From assembly GCA_014843695.1 (NCBI GenBank), contig JABXNX010000062.1, forward strand, positions 1 through 64,000: DNA of 64,000 nucleotides, in the 5' to 3' direction. This document shows positions 35,273 through 46,640 of the stretch, piece after piece; positions within the stretch are counted from its first letter, which is position 1; each line of letters begins with the position of its first letter. The notes under the pieces are model-generated. The model did not search any database. It worked only from the letters and a program-made list of their open reading frames with translations, and had not been told where the DNA came from. This DNA is from Archivesica marissinica (lineage: Eukaryota > Mollusca > Bivalvia > Venerida > Vesicomyidae). A program made the position numbers and the translations under genes.

Positions 35273-35682
35273 TACTCGCCATGATAATATTAAACGTATT
35301 TCGTGTGAGACAATAAATAATAATAATGAGGTCACGTATGTCGGTGCTACATACTTCGGCATGTACATCGGGAATACTGAGGTGTCGTCTGCATCTTGTA
35401 CTAGTTAATATGTTTATAGGTTTCTTCTGGAAGCGTAACATTACTGCTTACCGAAGTAGGCGATACATGTATAATAGTATAGGGGTACTAGTACTATAAA
35501 ACCGGCTCTCGTTCGAATTTAACTTCGAAAGTTCGATAAATATGACCGAATTTTAGAAGAACAGAACAATAAATGGGAGGTAATGAGAAACAAACACGCA
35601 TGTTGTGCTGTCAAGAGTTACGTACCTTTAACAAATTATGACAACGAGAAGTTCATAGTACGTGTATGTTCATTAAGCAGCC
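35273..35682. other. unique sequence, nothing recognised
   Basis: No repeat or frame that I can support. Confidence 0.5.
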
Positions 35683-36288
35683 ACAATGTACGTGTAAAGT
35701 GAAATGGTACAATGTACGTGTAAAGTGACATGGTACAATGTACGTGTAAAGTGAAATGGTATAATGTACGTGTAAAGTGACATGGTACGATGTACGTGTA
35801 AAGTGAAATGGTACGATGTACGTGTAAAGTGAAATGGTACAATGTACGTGTAAAGTGACATGGTACAATGTACGTGTAAAGTGAAATGGTACGATGTACG
35901 TATAAAGTGAAATGGTACGATGTACGTGTAAAGTGAAATGGTACGATGTACGTGTAAAGTGAAATGGTACAATGTACGTGTAAAGTGAAATGGTACAATG
36001 TACGTGTAAAGTGAAATGGTACGATGTACGTGTAAAGTGAAATGGTACAATGTACGTGTAAAGTGAAATGGTACAATGTACGTGTAAAGTGAAATGGTAC
36101 AATGTACATGTAAAGTGAAATAGTACAATGTACGCGTAAAGTGAAATTGTACAATGAACATGTAAAGTGAAATGGTACAATGTACGTGTAAAGTGAAATG
36201 GTACAATGTACGCGTAAAGTGAAATAGTACAATGTACGCGTAAAGTGAAATGGTACAATGTACGTGTAAAGTGAAATGGTACAATGTG
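35683..36288. repeat. 26-bp minisatellite, about 23 copies
   Basis: The unit is CAATGTACGTGTAAAGTGAA plus ATGGTA, with a C/G alternation at its first base (CAATG/CGATG) and AAATGG/ACATGG. Twenty-six is not divisible by three, yet the unit lacks stops on the minus strand. Three overlapping minus-strand frames of about 200 codons therefore arise. They are artefacts. Confidence 0.96.
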
Positions 36289-36296
36289 CAATGCGA

Positions 36297-36676
36297 CTAT
36301 CCGCACATGATTGGCTACTGTCTATCCGGACATGATTGGCTACTGTCTATCCGGACATGATTGGCTACTGTATATCCGGACATGATTGGCTACTGTCTAT
36401 CCGGACATGATTGGCTACTGTCTATCCGGACATGATTGGCTACTGTCTATCCGGACATGATTGGCTACTGTCTATCCGGACATGATTGGCTACTGTCTAT
36501 CCACACATGATTGGCTACTGTCTATCCGGACATGATTGGCTACTGTATATCCGGACATGATTGGCTACTGTCTATCCACACATGATTGGCTATTGTCTAT
36601 CTGCACATGATTGGCTACTGTCTATCCGCACATGATTGGCTACTGTCTATCCACACATGATTGGCTACTGTCTATC
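36297..36676. repeat. 25-bp minisatellite, about 15 copies
   Basis: The unit is CATGATTGGCTACTGTCTAT plus CCGGA, with CCACA and CCGCA alternatives. It starts within 10 bp of the previous array's end and runs straight into the next array. Confidence 0.96.
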
Positions 36677-37413
36677 GGTCGGCTGTCGTATGGGTCGGAG
36701 TGGTCGGTCGGCTGTCGTATTGGTCGGAGTCGTCGGTCGGCTGTCGTATGGGTCGGGGTGGTCGGTCGGCTGTCGTATGGGTCGGAGTGGTCGGCTGTCG
36801 TATGGGTCGGGGTGGTCGGCTGTCGTATTGGTCGGAGTGGTCGGTCGGCTGTCGTATGGGTCGGGGTGGTCGTTCGGCTGTCGTATTGGTCGGAGTGGTC
36901 GGTCGGCTATCGTAGTGGTCGGAGTGGTCGGTCGGCTGTCGTATGTGTCGGAGTCGTCGGTCGGCTGTCGTATGGGTCGGAATGGTCGGCTGTCGTATGG
37001 GTCGGGGTGGTCGGTAGGCTGTCGTATGGGGTCGGAGTGGTCGGTCGGCTGTCGTATGGGTCGGGGTGGTCGGTCGGCTGTCGTATGTGTCGGGGTGGTC
37101 GGTCGGCTGTCGTATGGGTCGGGGTGGTCGGTCGGCTGTCGTATGGGTCGGAGTGGTCGGTCGGCTGTCGTATGGGTCGGAATGGTCGGCTGTCGTATGG
37201 GTCGGGGTCGGAGTGGTCGGTCGGCTGTCGTATGGGTCGGAGTGGTCGGTCGGCTGTCGTATGGGTCGGAATGGTCGGCTGTCGTATGGGTCGCTGTGGT
37301 CGGTTGGATGTCGTATGGGTCGGTGTGGTTTGTCGGTTGTCGTATGGGTGGGAGTGGTCGGTCGGTTGTCGTATGGGTCGGAGTGGTCGGTCGGCTATCG
37401 TATGGGTCGGGGT
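36677..37413. repeat. 29-bp G-rich minisatellite, about 26 copies
   Basis: The unit is CGGTCGGCTGTCGTATGGGT plus CGGAGTGGT, with 25-bp copies lacking one CGGT. The plus strand is strongly G-rich with repeated GGG and GGGG tracts. Long frames on both strands are again stop-free by composition and not genes. Confidence 0.96.
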
Positions 37414-37971
37414 GATGAAGACAAGCCCAATCTTGCAGACGCATGGTCAAAATGGACGAGTACCAGCTAATTTCTGGCAGGTTAGGTAGAACAATTATAA
37501 ATTTAAAATAGACAGCATTCCTGTGAGTATCGGACAGAATCAAATGGGCCTGTGTATGGTTATATGGGCCTGTGTATGGTTATATGATCATGGATGCATT
37601 ACTTAGACACACAATCAAGTGTACTGATTGGAACAACCTCGAAGACAAATAAACAAATAAACAACCTGTGCCAATACAATACTTACACGGTCCAAGGAAT
37701 GTAGACATATTACCATATGACGCACCATGGATCACAGTTCACATAAAGAAGAATAATAAAAGAAGGAAAAAAGGACTACTATCGGAGTGCTACATACATA
37801 AATCTCAATCTAGTGGAATCTATATATGTCCTACAGTCCGAAATAAGATACATTCACACGGCTAAACACAACCATCTTCTTAAGCTCGCTGTATGACCTA
37901 TGTCGGTGCGACTGTAAGCACAACAGGCATTCAAACATGTATCTCCTGACTGCTTGCTTTCTGTTGCAGTC
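37414..37971. other. unique sequence with a 23-bp direct duplication
   Basis: At about 37540-37585, ATGGGCCTGTGTATGGTTAT plus ATG occurs twice in tandem. Nothing else is recognised. Confidence 0.5.
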
Positions 37972-38740
37972 AGTCTACTCTTAGCGTCAATCTACTCTTA
38001 GCGTCAGTCTACTCTTAGCGTCAATCTACTCTTAACGTCAATCTACTCTTAGCGTCAATCTATTCTTAGCGTCAATCTACTATTAGCGTCAATCTACTCT
38101 TAGTGTCAATCTACTCTTAGCGTCAGTCTACTCTTAGCGTCAATCTACTCTTAGCGTCAGTATACTCTTAGTGTCAATCTACGTTTAACGTCTGTCTACT
38201 CTTAGCGTCAATCCAATCTACTCTTAGCGTCAGTATACTCTTAGTGTCAATCTACTTTTAACGTCTGTCTACTCTTAGCATCAATCTACTCTTAGCGTCA
38301 ATCTACTCTTAACATCAGTCTACTCTTAGCATCAATCTACTCTTAGCGTCAATCCACTATTAGCGTCAATCTAATCTTAGCGTCAGTCTACTCTTAGTGG
38401 CAATTTACTCTTAGCTTCAATCTACTCTTAGCCTCAATCTACTCTTAGCGTCAGTCTACTCTTAGCGTCAATCTACTCTTAGCGTCAGTCTACTCTTAGC
38501 GTCAATCTACTCTTAGCGTCAATCTACTCTTAGCGTCAATCTACTCTTAGCGTCAGTCTACTCTTAGCGGCAATTTACTCTTAGCCTCAATCTACTCTTA
38601 GCCTCAATCTACTCTTAGCGTCAGTCTACTCTTAGCGTCAGTCTACTCTTAGCGTCAGTCTACTCTTAGCGTCAATCTACTCTTAGCGTCAATCTACTCT
38701 TAGCGTCAGTCTACTCTTAGCGTCAGTCTACTCTTAGCGC
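37972..38740. repeat. 17-bp minisatellite, about 45 copies
   Basis: The unit is TCTACTCTTAGCGTCAA, with AGTCTA/AATCTA alternation and a few GGCAAT or CCTCAA variants. A short irregular unit near 38213 breaks the phase. Confidence 0.96.
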
Positions 38741-38817
38741 CAATCTTTTGGTTATCGACGTCGCCACCACAAAGCAAGTAATAAATAACGTCGTGTTGAC
38801 GTCATGTGTTTCTGGGA

Positions 38818-39048
38818 AAGGATTCCAACTAGAAGGTTCAAAATACATTTCGGGATAAATCGGACTTTATCTGCCAAGGGAGGTAATATAAAAACCAGTA
38901 ATGTATTACATTGATTATATAGCATTAACCACTCGGCCATGCAATGTCTGTACTAATGAGAGACATTACTGGTTTTTCTATTACCTCCCTTGATGGATAA
39001 AGTCAGATTTATCCCTAAATGTATATTCGTCATTTTAGTTGGAATCCT
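38818..39048. mobile_element. foldback element with 85-bp arms
   Basis: The left arm runs from AAGGATTCCAACTAGAAG through GGGATAAATCGGACTTTATC, TGCCAAGGGAGGTAATA and AAAAACCAGTAATG. The right arm (about 38963-39048) is its imperfect reverse complement ending TTAGTTGGAATCCTTT. The loop includes CATTAACCACTCGGCCATGC, which resembles the reverse complement of a tRNA A-box (GGCCGAGTGGTTAATG). A single-arm relative lies at 9380-9505. Confidence 0.82.
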
Positions 39049-39414
39049 TTGTTTTTACTGTTGTCGGCTAAACAGATGTTGCGTTAGGATAAATGTAATG
39101 TTATCAAAATCGTGTTAATTAATTGAACCAATTTTGACAGTAAGGTATCCATTGGGCATGCTAAAGGATTATGTCGAGATATAATAATTTCATAATTATA
39201 AGACTAGAATACGGATGAGAATGGAAAACATGTGGTACAAAAGAAACAACGATAACAACAGAGGAATCCCAATTAAGAGGACCAATATATTATTAGGAGT
39301 ATTCAGGGGCAGTAACTGACTAATGTTTCTCATTGCACGTATAATACAATATACATGCATATATACCTTACACGACACGTATAATATATGCGTATATGTA
39401 GCATATAAACTAAC
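39049..39414. other. unique sequence, nothing recognised
   Basis: AT-rich, with no supportable gene. Confidence 0.5.
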
Positions 39415-39828
39415 TGAATACATATATAACAAGAAAAGTTATTACATATAAATATGTAATAGAAGGAAGATTGCATAATACACACTCGGATAGTGTGAGT
39501 GAATGTATAAATACTTTTTAAATAGTTTTTACAAAGTGCATAAACATGTGGACAATAACACGAAACCATGTCCAACATAATAGTATATACCACTTCCCTG
39601 CTGGAACATCCGCGAATCATATGGGAACCAATTATTTTTGCAGAATTTCAACTATAAATAGATTGACCTGGCCATTTTTGGGTTCCAGCTCAAGAATGTA
39701 TTTCTATGTGCACACCAGTGAAAGCTTGGAACTAGTTCCCTGAAAACAATTGGACAAGTTTAATACCTATAATACGAATACATAGCAGTTAGTCTTATCA
39801 CATGAATTCCCATTCGTCCAGAAATTAA
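39415..39828 (+). repeat. segmental duplication, copy 2 (MITE-empty site)
   Basis: It matches 30990-31565 without the MITE. The site reads TACACACTCGGATAGTGTGA at about 39478-39497, with a single ACTCGGATA. Similarity continues to CCCATTCGTCCAGAA. Confidence 0.85.
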
Positions 39829-40124
39829 TATTATGTCCTTAATTTTTATGTTACATATACCGAAACAAAGAATAGAGATGAATTAACTCAGGAAAAATTC
39901 CTTCTCTGTCACCATATGTAACAACATGTACATACGTATTCATTGATTGAATCAGCTATTAAGTGTTCAGTTGGCATAGTTGATAACTCTTGTTGCTGTT
40001 TAAAGTGGGTTTTGTATGAGTTGTCTGTACCTTGATCATTTATACATTTACACCTCGTCAACATTTATTACCAAATCACAATTGATTCCAAACTAAGTTA
40101 GCCTTGTGATATTAAAGAGATAGC
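39829..40124. other. unique sequence up to the gap
   Basis: Non-satellite sequence. The contig ends here outside any array, although the next contig begins within satellite. Confidence 0.5.
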
Positions 40125-41124
40125 NNNNNNNNNNNNNNNNNNNNNNNNNNNNNNNNNNNNNNNNNNNNNNNNNNNNNNNNNNNNNNNNNNNNNNNNNNNN
40201 NNNNNNNNNNNNNNNNNNNNNNNNNNNNNNNNNNNNNNNNNNNNNNNNNNNNNNNNNNNNNNNNNNNNNNNNNNNNNNNNNNNNNNNNNNNNNNNNNNNN
40301 NNNNNNNNNNNNNNNNNNNNNNNNNNNNNNNNNNNNNNNNNNNNNNNNNNNNNNNNNNNNNNNNNNNNNNNNNNNNNNNNNNNNNNNNNNNNNNNNNNNN
40401 NNNNNNNNNNNNNNNNNNNNNNNNNNNNNNNNNNNNNNNNNNNNNNNNNNNNNNNNNNNNNNNNNNNNNNNNNNNNNNNNNNNNNNNNNNNNNNNNNNNN
40501 NNNNNNNNNNNNNNNNNNNNNNNNNNNNNNNNNNNNNNNNNNNNNNNNNNNNNNNNNNNNNNNNNNNNNNNNNNNNNNNNNNNNNNNNNNNNNNNNNNNN
40601 NNNNNNNNNNNNNNNNNNNNNNNNNNNNNNNNNNNNNNNNNNNNNNNNNNNNNNNNNNNNNNNNNNNNNNNNNNNNNNNNNNNNNNNNNNNNNNNNNNNN
40701 NNNNNNNNNNNNNNNNNNNNNNNNNNNNNNNNNNNNNNNNNNNNNNNNNNNNNNNNNNNNNNNNNNNNNNNNNNNNNNNNNNNNNNNNNNNNNNNNNNNN
40801 NNNNNNNNNNNNNNNNNNNNNNNNNNNNNNNNNNNNNNNNNNNNNNNNNNNNNNNNNNNNNNNNNNNNNNNNNNNNNNNNNNNNNNNNNNNNNNNNNNNN
40901 NNNNNNNNNNNNNNNNNNNNNNNNNNNNNNNNNNNNNNNNNNNNNNNNNNNNNNNNNNNNNNNNNNNNNNNNNNNNNNNNNNNNNNNNNNNNNNNNNNNN
41001 NNNNNNNNNNNNNNNNNNNNNNNNNNNNNNNNNNNNNNNNNNNNNNNNNNNNNNNNNNNNNNNNNNNNNNNNNNNNNNNNNNNNNNNNNNNNNNNNNNNN
41101 NNNNNNNNNNNNNNNNNNNNNNNN
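40125..41124. other. assembly gap, exactly 1000 N
   Basis: The round length suggests a placeholder of unknown true size. A long minus-strand open frame that spans it is caused by the Ns. Confidence 0.99.
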
Positions 41125-43372
41125 GCTACCGATAGGTCAACCAGAGACAATCCCGTGCTACCGATAGGTCAACCAGAGATAATCCCGTGCTACCGATAGG
41201 TCAATCAGAGACAATCCCGCACTACCGATAGGTCAACCAGAGATAATCCCGCGCTACTGATAGGTCAACCATAGATAATCCCGCACTACCGATAGGTCAA
41301 CCAGAGATACTCCCGCGCTACCGATAGGTCAACCCGAGATAATCCCGCGCTACTGATAGGTCAACCAGAGATAATCCCGCACTACCGATAGGTCAATCAG
41401 AGATAATCCCGCACTACCGATAGGTCAACCCGAGATAATCCCGCGCTACTGATAGGTCAACCAGAGATAATCCCGCACTACCGATAGGTCAATCAGAGAT
41501 AATCCCGCACTACCGATAGGTCAACCCGAGATAATCCCGCGCTACTGATAGGTCAACCAGAGATAATCCCGCACTACCGATAGGTCAACCAGAGATAATC
41601 CCGCACTACCGATAGGTCAACCCGAGATAATCCCGCGCTACTGATAGGTCAACCAGAGATAATCCCGCACTACCGATAGGTCAACCAGAGATAATCCCGC
41701 ACTACCGATAGGTCAACCCGAGATAATCCCGCGCTACTGATAGGTCAACCAGAGATACTCCCGCACTACCGATAGGTCAACCCGAGATAATCCCGCGCTA
41801 CTGATAGGTCAACCAGAGATAATCCCGCACTACCGATAGGTCAACCAGAGACAATCCCGCACTACCGATAGGTCAACCAGAGATAATCCCGCGCTACCGA
41901 TAGGTCAACCAGAGATAATCCCGCGCTACCGATAGGTCAACCAGAGATAATCCCGCACTACCGATAGGTCAACCCGAGATAATCCCGCGCTACTGATAGG
42001 TCAACCAGAGATAATCCCGCACTACCGATAGGTCAACCCGAGATAATCCCGCGCTACTGATAGGTTAACCATAGATAATACCGCACTACCGATAGGTCAA
42101 CCAGAGATACTCCCGCGCTACCGATAGGTCAACCCGAGATAATCCCGCGCTACTGATAGGTCAACCAGAGATAATCCCGCACTACCGATAGGTCAACCAG
42201 AGATAATCCCGCGCTACCGATAGGTCAACCAGAGATAATCCCGCGCTACTGATAGGTCAACCAGAGATAATCCCGCACTACCGATAGGTCAACCAGAGAT
42301 AATCCCGCACTACCGATAGGTCAACCAGAGATAATCCCGCGCTACCGATAGGTCAACCAGAGATAATCCCGTGCTACCGATAGGTCAACCAGAGATAATC
42401 CCGCGCTACCGATAGGTCAATCAGAGACAATCCCGCACTACCGATAGGTCAACCAGAGATAATCCCGCGCTACCGATAGGTCAACCAGAGATAATCCCGC
42501 GCTACTGATAGGTCAACCAGAGATACTCCCGCACTACCAATAGGTCAACCAGAGATACTCCCGCACTACCGATAGGTCAACCCGAGATAATCCCGCACTA
42601 CCAATAGGTCAACCCGAGATAATCCCGCGCTACCAATAGGTCAACCCGAGACAATCCCGCACTACCGATAGGTCAACCCGCACTACCGATAGGTCAACCA
42701 GAGACAATCCCGCACTACCGATAGGTCAACCCGCACTACCGATAGGTCAACCAGAGACAATCCCGCACTACCGATAGGTCAAACCCGCACTACCGATAGG
42801 TCAACCAGAGACAATCCCGCACTACCGATAGGTCAACCAGAGATAATCCCGCGCTACCGATAGGTCAACCAGAGACAATCCCGCACTACCGATAGGTCAA
42901 CCAGAGACAATCCCGCACTACCGATAGGTCAACCAGAGATAATCCCGCGCTACCGATAGGTCAACCAGAGATAATCCCGCGCTACCGATAGGTCAACCAG
43001 AGATAATCCCGCGCTACCGATAGGTCAACCAGAGATAATTCCGCGCTACCGATAGGTCAATCAGAGACAATCCCGCACTACCGATAGGTCAACCAGAGAT
43101 AATCCCGCGCTACCGATAGGTCAACCAGAGATAATCCCGCACTACCGATAGGTCAACCAGAGATAATCCCGCACTACCGATAGGTCAACCAGAGATAATC
43201 CCGCACTACCGATAGGTCAACCAGAGAAATCCCGCACTACCGATAGGTCAACCAGAGACAATCCCGCACTACCGATAGGTCAACCCGCACTACCGATAGG
43301 TCAACCAGAGACAATCCCGCACTACCGATAGGTCAACCCGCACTACCGATAGGTCAACCAGAGACAATCCCG

Positions 43373-43511
43373 CACTACAGATAGGTTAATCAGAGAAATC
43401 CTACACTACCAATATGTCAACCAGAGACACTCCCACACTACCAATACGGCAACCAGAGACATTTCCATTCTACTGATAGGTCAACAAGAGACAAGTCCAC
43501 ACTACCAATAT
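43373..43511 (-). repeat. marker block of the 32-bp array, copy R1
   Basis: CTACAGATAGGTTAATCAGA, then CCTACACTACCAATATGTCA, ACTCCCACACTACCAATACG and ACATTTCCATTCTACTGATA: the reverse complement of the left-array marker at 4530-4672. Confidence 0.9.
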
Positions 43512-44690
43512 GTCAACCAGAGATAATCCCGCGCTACCGATAGGTCAACCCGAGATAATCCCGCGCTACTGATAGGTCAACCAGAGATAATCCCGCACTA
43601 CCGATAGGTCAACCCGAGATAATCCCGCACTACTGATAGGTCAACCAGAGATAATCCCGCACTACCGATAGGTCAACCAGAGACAATCCCGCACTACCGA
43701 TAGGTCAACCAGAGATAATCCCGCGCTACCGATAGGTCAACCCGAGATAATCCCGCGCTACTGATAGGTCAATCAGAGACAATTCCACACTACCGATAGG
43801 TCAATCAGAGACAATCCCGCACTACCGATATGTCAACCAGAGATAATCCCGCGCTACCGATAGGTCAATCAGAGATAATCCCGCACTACCGATATGTCAA
43901 TCAGAGATAATCCCACACTACCGATAGGTCAACCAGAGACAATCCCGCACTAACAATAGGTCAACCAGAGACAATCCCGCACTACCAATAGGTCAACCAG
44001 AGATAATCCCGCGCTACCGATAGGTCAATCAGAGACAAGTCCACACTACCAATAGGTCAACCAGAGACAATCCCGCACTACCGATATGTCAACCAGAGAT
44101 AATCCCGCGCTACAGATAGGTCAATCAGAGAAAATCCCGCACTACCGATAGGTCAACCAGAGACAATCCCGCACTACCAATAGGTCAACCCGAGATAATC
44201 CCGCGCTACCGATAGGTCAACCAGAGATACTCCCGCACTACCGATAGGTCAACCCGAGATAATCCTGTGCTACTGATAGGTCAACCAGAGATAATCCAGC
44301 ACTACCGATAGGTCAACCAGAGACAATCCCGCACTACCGATAGGTCAACCAGAGATAATCCCGCGCTACTGATAGGTCAACCAGAGATAATCCCGTGATA
44401 CCGATAGGTCAATCAGAGACAATCCCGCACTACCGATAGGTCAACCAGAGATACTCCCGCACTACCGATAGGTCAACCCGAGACAATCCCGCACTACCGA
44501 TAGGTCAACCCGAGACAATCCCGCACTACCGATAGGTCAACCCGCACTACTGATAGGTCAACCAGAGACAATCCCGCACTACCGATAGGTCAACCCGCAC
44601 TACCGATAGGTCAACCAGAGACAATCCCGCACTACCGATAGGTCACCGCACTACCAATAGGTCAACCCGAGACACCCCGCACTACAGATA

Positions 44691-44820
44691 GGTTAATCAG
44701 AGAAATCCTACACTACTAATATGTCAACCAGAGACACTCCCACACTACCATACGGCAACCAGAGACATTTCCATTCTACTGATAGGTCAACAAGAGACAA
44801 ATCCACACTACCAATATGTC
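44691..44820 (-). repeat. marker block, copy R2
   Basis: Same variant order as R1, with one base lost in ACTACCATACGGCAACC. It is preceded by short 21-bp units as in R1. Confidence 0.9.
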
Positions 44821-46498
44821 AACCAGAGATAATCCCGCGCTACCGATAGGTCAACCCGAGATAATCCCGCGCTACTGATAGGTCAATCAGAGACAAGTCC
44901 ACACTACTAATAGGTCAACCAGAGACAATCCCGCACTACCGATGTCAACCAGAGATAATCCCGCGCTACCGATAGGTCAATCAGAGACAAGTCCACACTA
45001 CCAATAGGTCAACCAGAGACAATCCCGCACTACCGATATGTCAACCAGAGATAATCCCGCGCTACAGATAGGTCAATCAGAGAAAATCCCGCACTACCGA
45101 TAGGTCAACCAGAGACAATCCCGCACTACCAATAGGTCAACCCGAGATAATCCCGCGCTACCGATAGGTCAACCAGAGATACTCCCGCACTACCGATAGG
45201 TCAACCCGAGATAATCCCATGCTACTGATAGGTCAACCAGAGATAATCCCGCACTACCGATAGGTCAACCAGAGACAATCCCGCACTACCGATAGGTCAA
45301 CCAGAGATAATCCTGCGCTACCGATAGGTCAACCAGAGATAATCCCGTGCTACTGATAGGTCAATCAGAGACAATCCCGCACTACCGATAGGTCAACCAG
45401 AGATAATCCCGCACTACCGATAGGTCAACCAGAGATAATCCCGCGCTACTGATAGGTCAACCAGAGATACTCCCGCACTACCAATAGGTCAACCAGAGAT
45501 ACTCCCGCACTACCGATTGGTCAACCCGAGATAATCCCGCGCTACTGATAGGTCAACCAGAGATAATCCCGCACTACCGATAGGTCAATCAGAGACAATC
45601 CCGCACTACCGATAGGTCAACCAGAGATAATCTCGCACTACCGATAGGTCAACCAGAGATAATCTCGCACTACCGATAGGTCAACCCGAGACAATCCCGT
45701 GCTACTGATAGGTCAACCAGAGATAATCCCGCACTACCGATAGGTCAACCAGAGACAATTCCGCACTACCGATAGGTCAACCAGAGATAATCCCGCGCTA
45801 CCGATAGGTCAATCAGAGATAATCCCGTGCTACCGATAGGTCAATCAGAGACAATCCCGCACTACCGATAGGTCAACCAGAGATAATCCCGCACTACCGA
45901 TAGGTCAACCAGAGATAATCCCGCGCTACTGATAGGTCAACCAGAGATACTCCCGCACTACCAATAGGTCAACCAGAGATACTCCCGCACTACCGATAGG
46001 TCAACCCGAGATAATCCCGCGCTACTGATAGGTCAACCAGAGATAATCCCGCACTACCGATAGGTCAATCAGAGACAATCCCGCACTACCGATAGGTCAA
46101 CCAGAGATAATCCCGCGCTACCGATAGGTCAACCAGAGATAATCCCGTGCTACCGATAGGTCAACCAGAGATAATCCCGCGCTACCGATAGGTCAATCAG
46201 AGACAATCCCGCACTACCGATAGGTCAACCAGAGATAATCCCGCGCTACCGATAGGTCAACCAGAGATAATCCCGCGCTACTGATAGGTCAACCAGAGAT
46301 ACTCCCGCACTACCAATAGGTCAACCAGAGATACTCCCGCACTACCGATAGGTCAACCCGCACTACCGATAGGTCAACCAGAGACAATCCCGCACTACCG
46401 ATAGGTCAACCCGCACTACCGATAGGTCAACCAGAGACAATCCCGCACTACCGATAGGTCAACCCGCACTACCGATAGGTCAACCCGAGACAACCCCG

Positions 46499-46640
46499 CA
46501 CTACAGATAGGTTAATCAGAGAAATCCTACACTACCAATATGTCAACCAGAGACACTCCCACACTACCAATACGGCAACCAGAGACATTTCCATTCTACT
46601 GATAGGTCAACAAGAGACAAGTCCACACTACCAATATGTC
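46499..46640 (-). repeat. marker block, copy R3
   Basis: Same variant order as R1. The flanking units downstream closely resemble those after R4 and R5. Confidence 0.9.

Noticed and set aside
35636..37543. Six or more overlapping frames of 85 to 290 codons in the 26- and 29-bp arrays
   Set aside because: They follow the arrays exactly, run in many frames on either strand and encode only the repeat unit.
40098..41150. 350-codon minus-strand frame
   Set aside because: It consists almost entirely of Ns.
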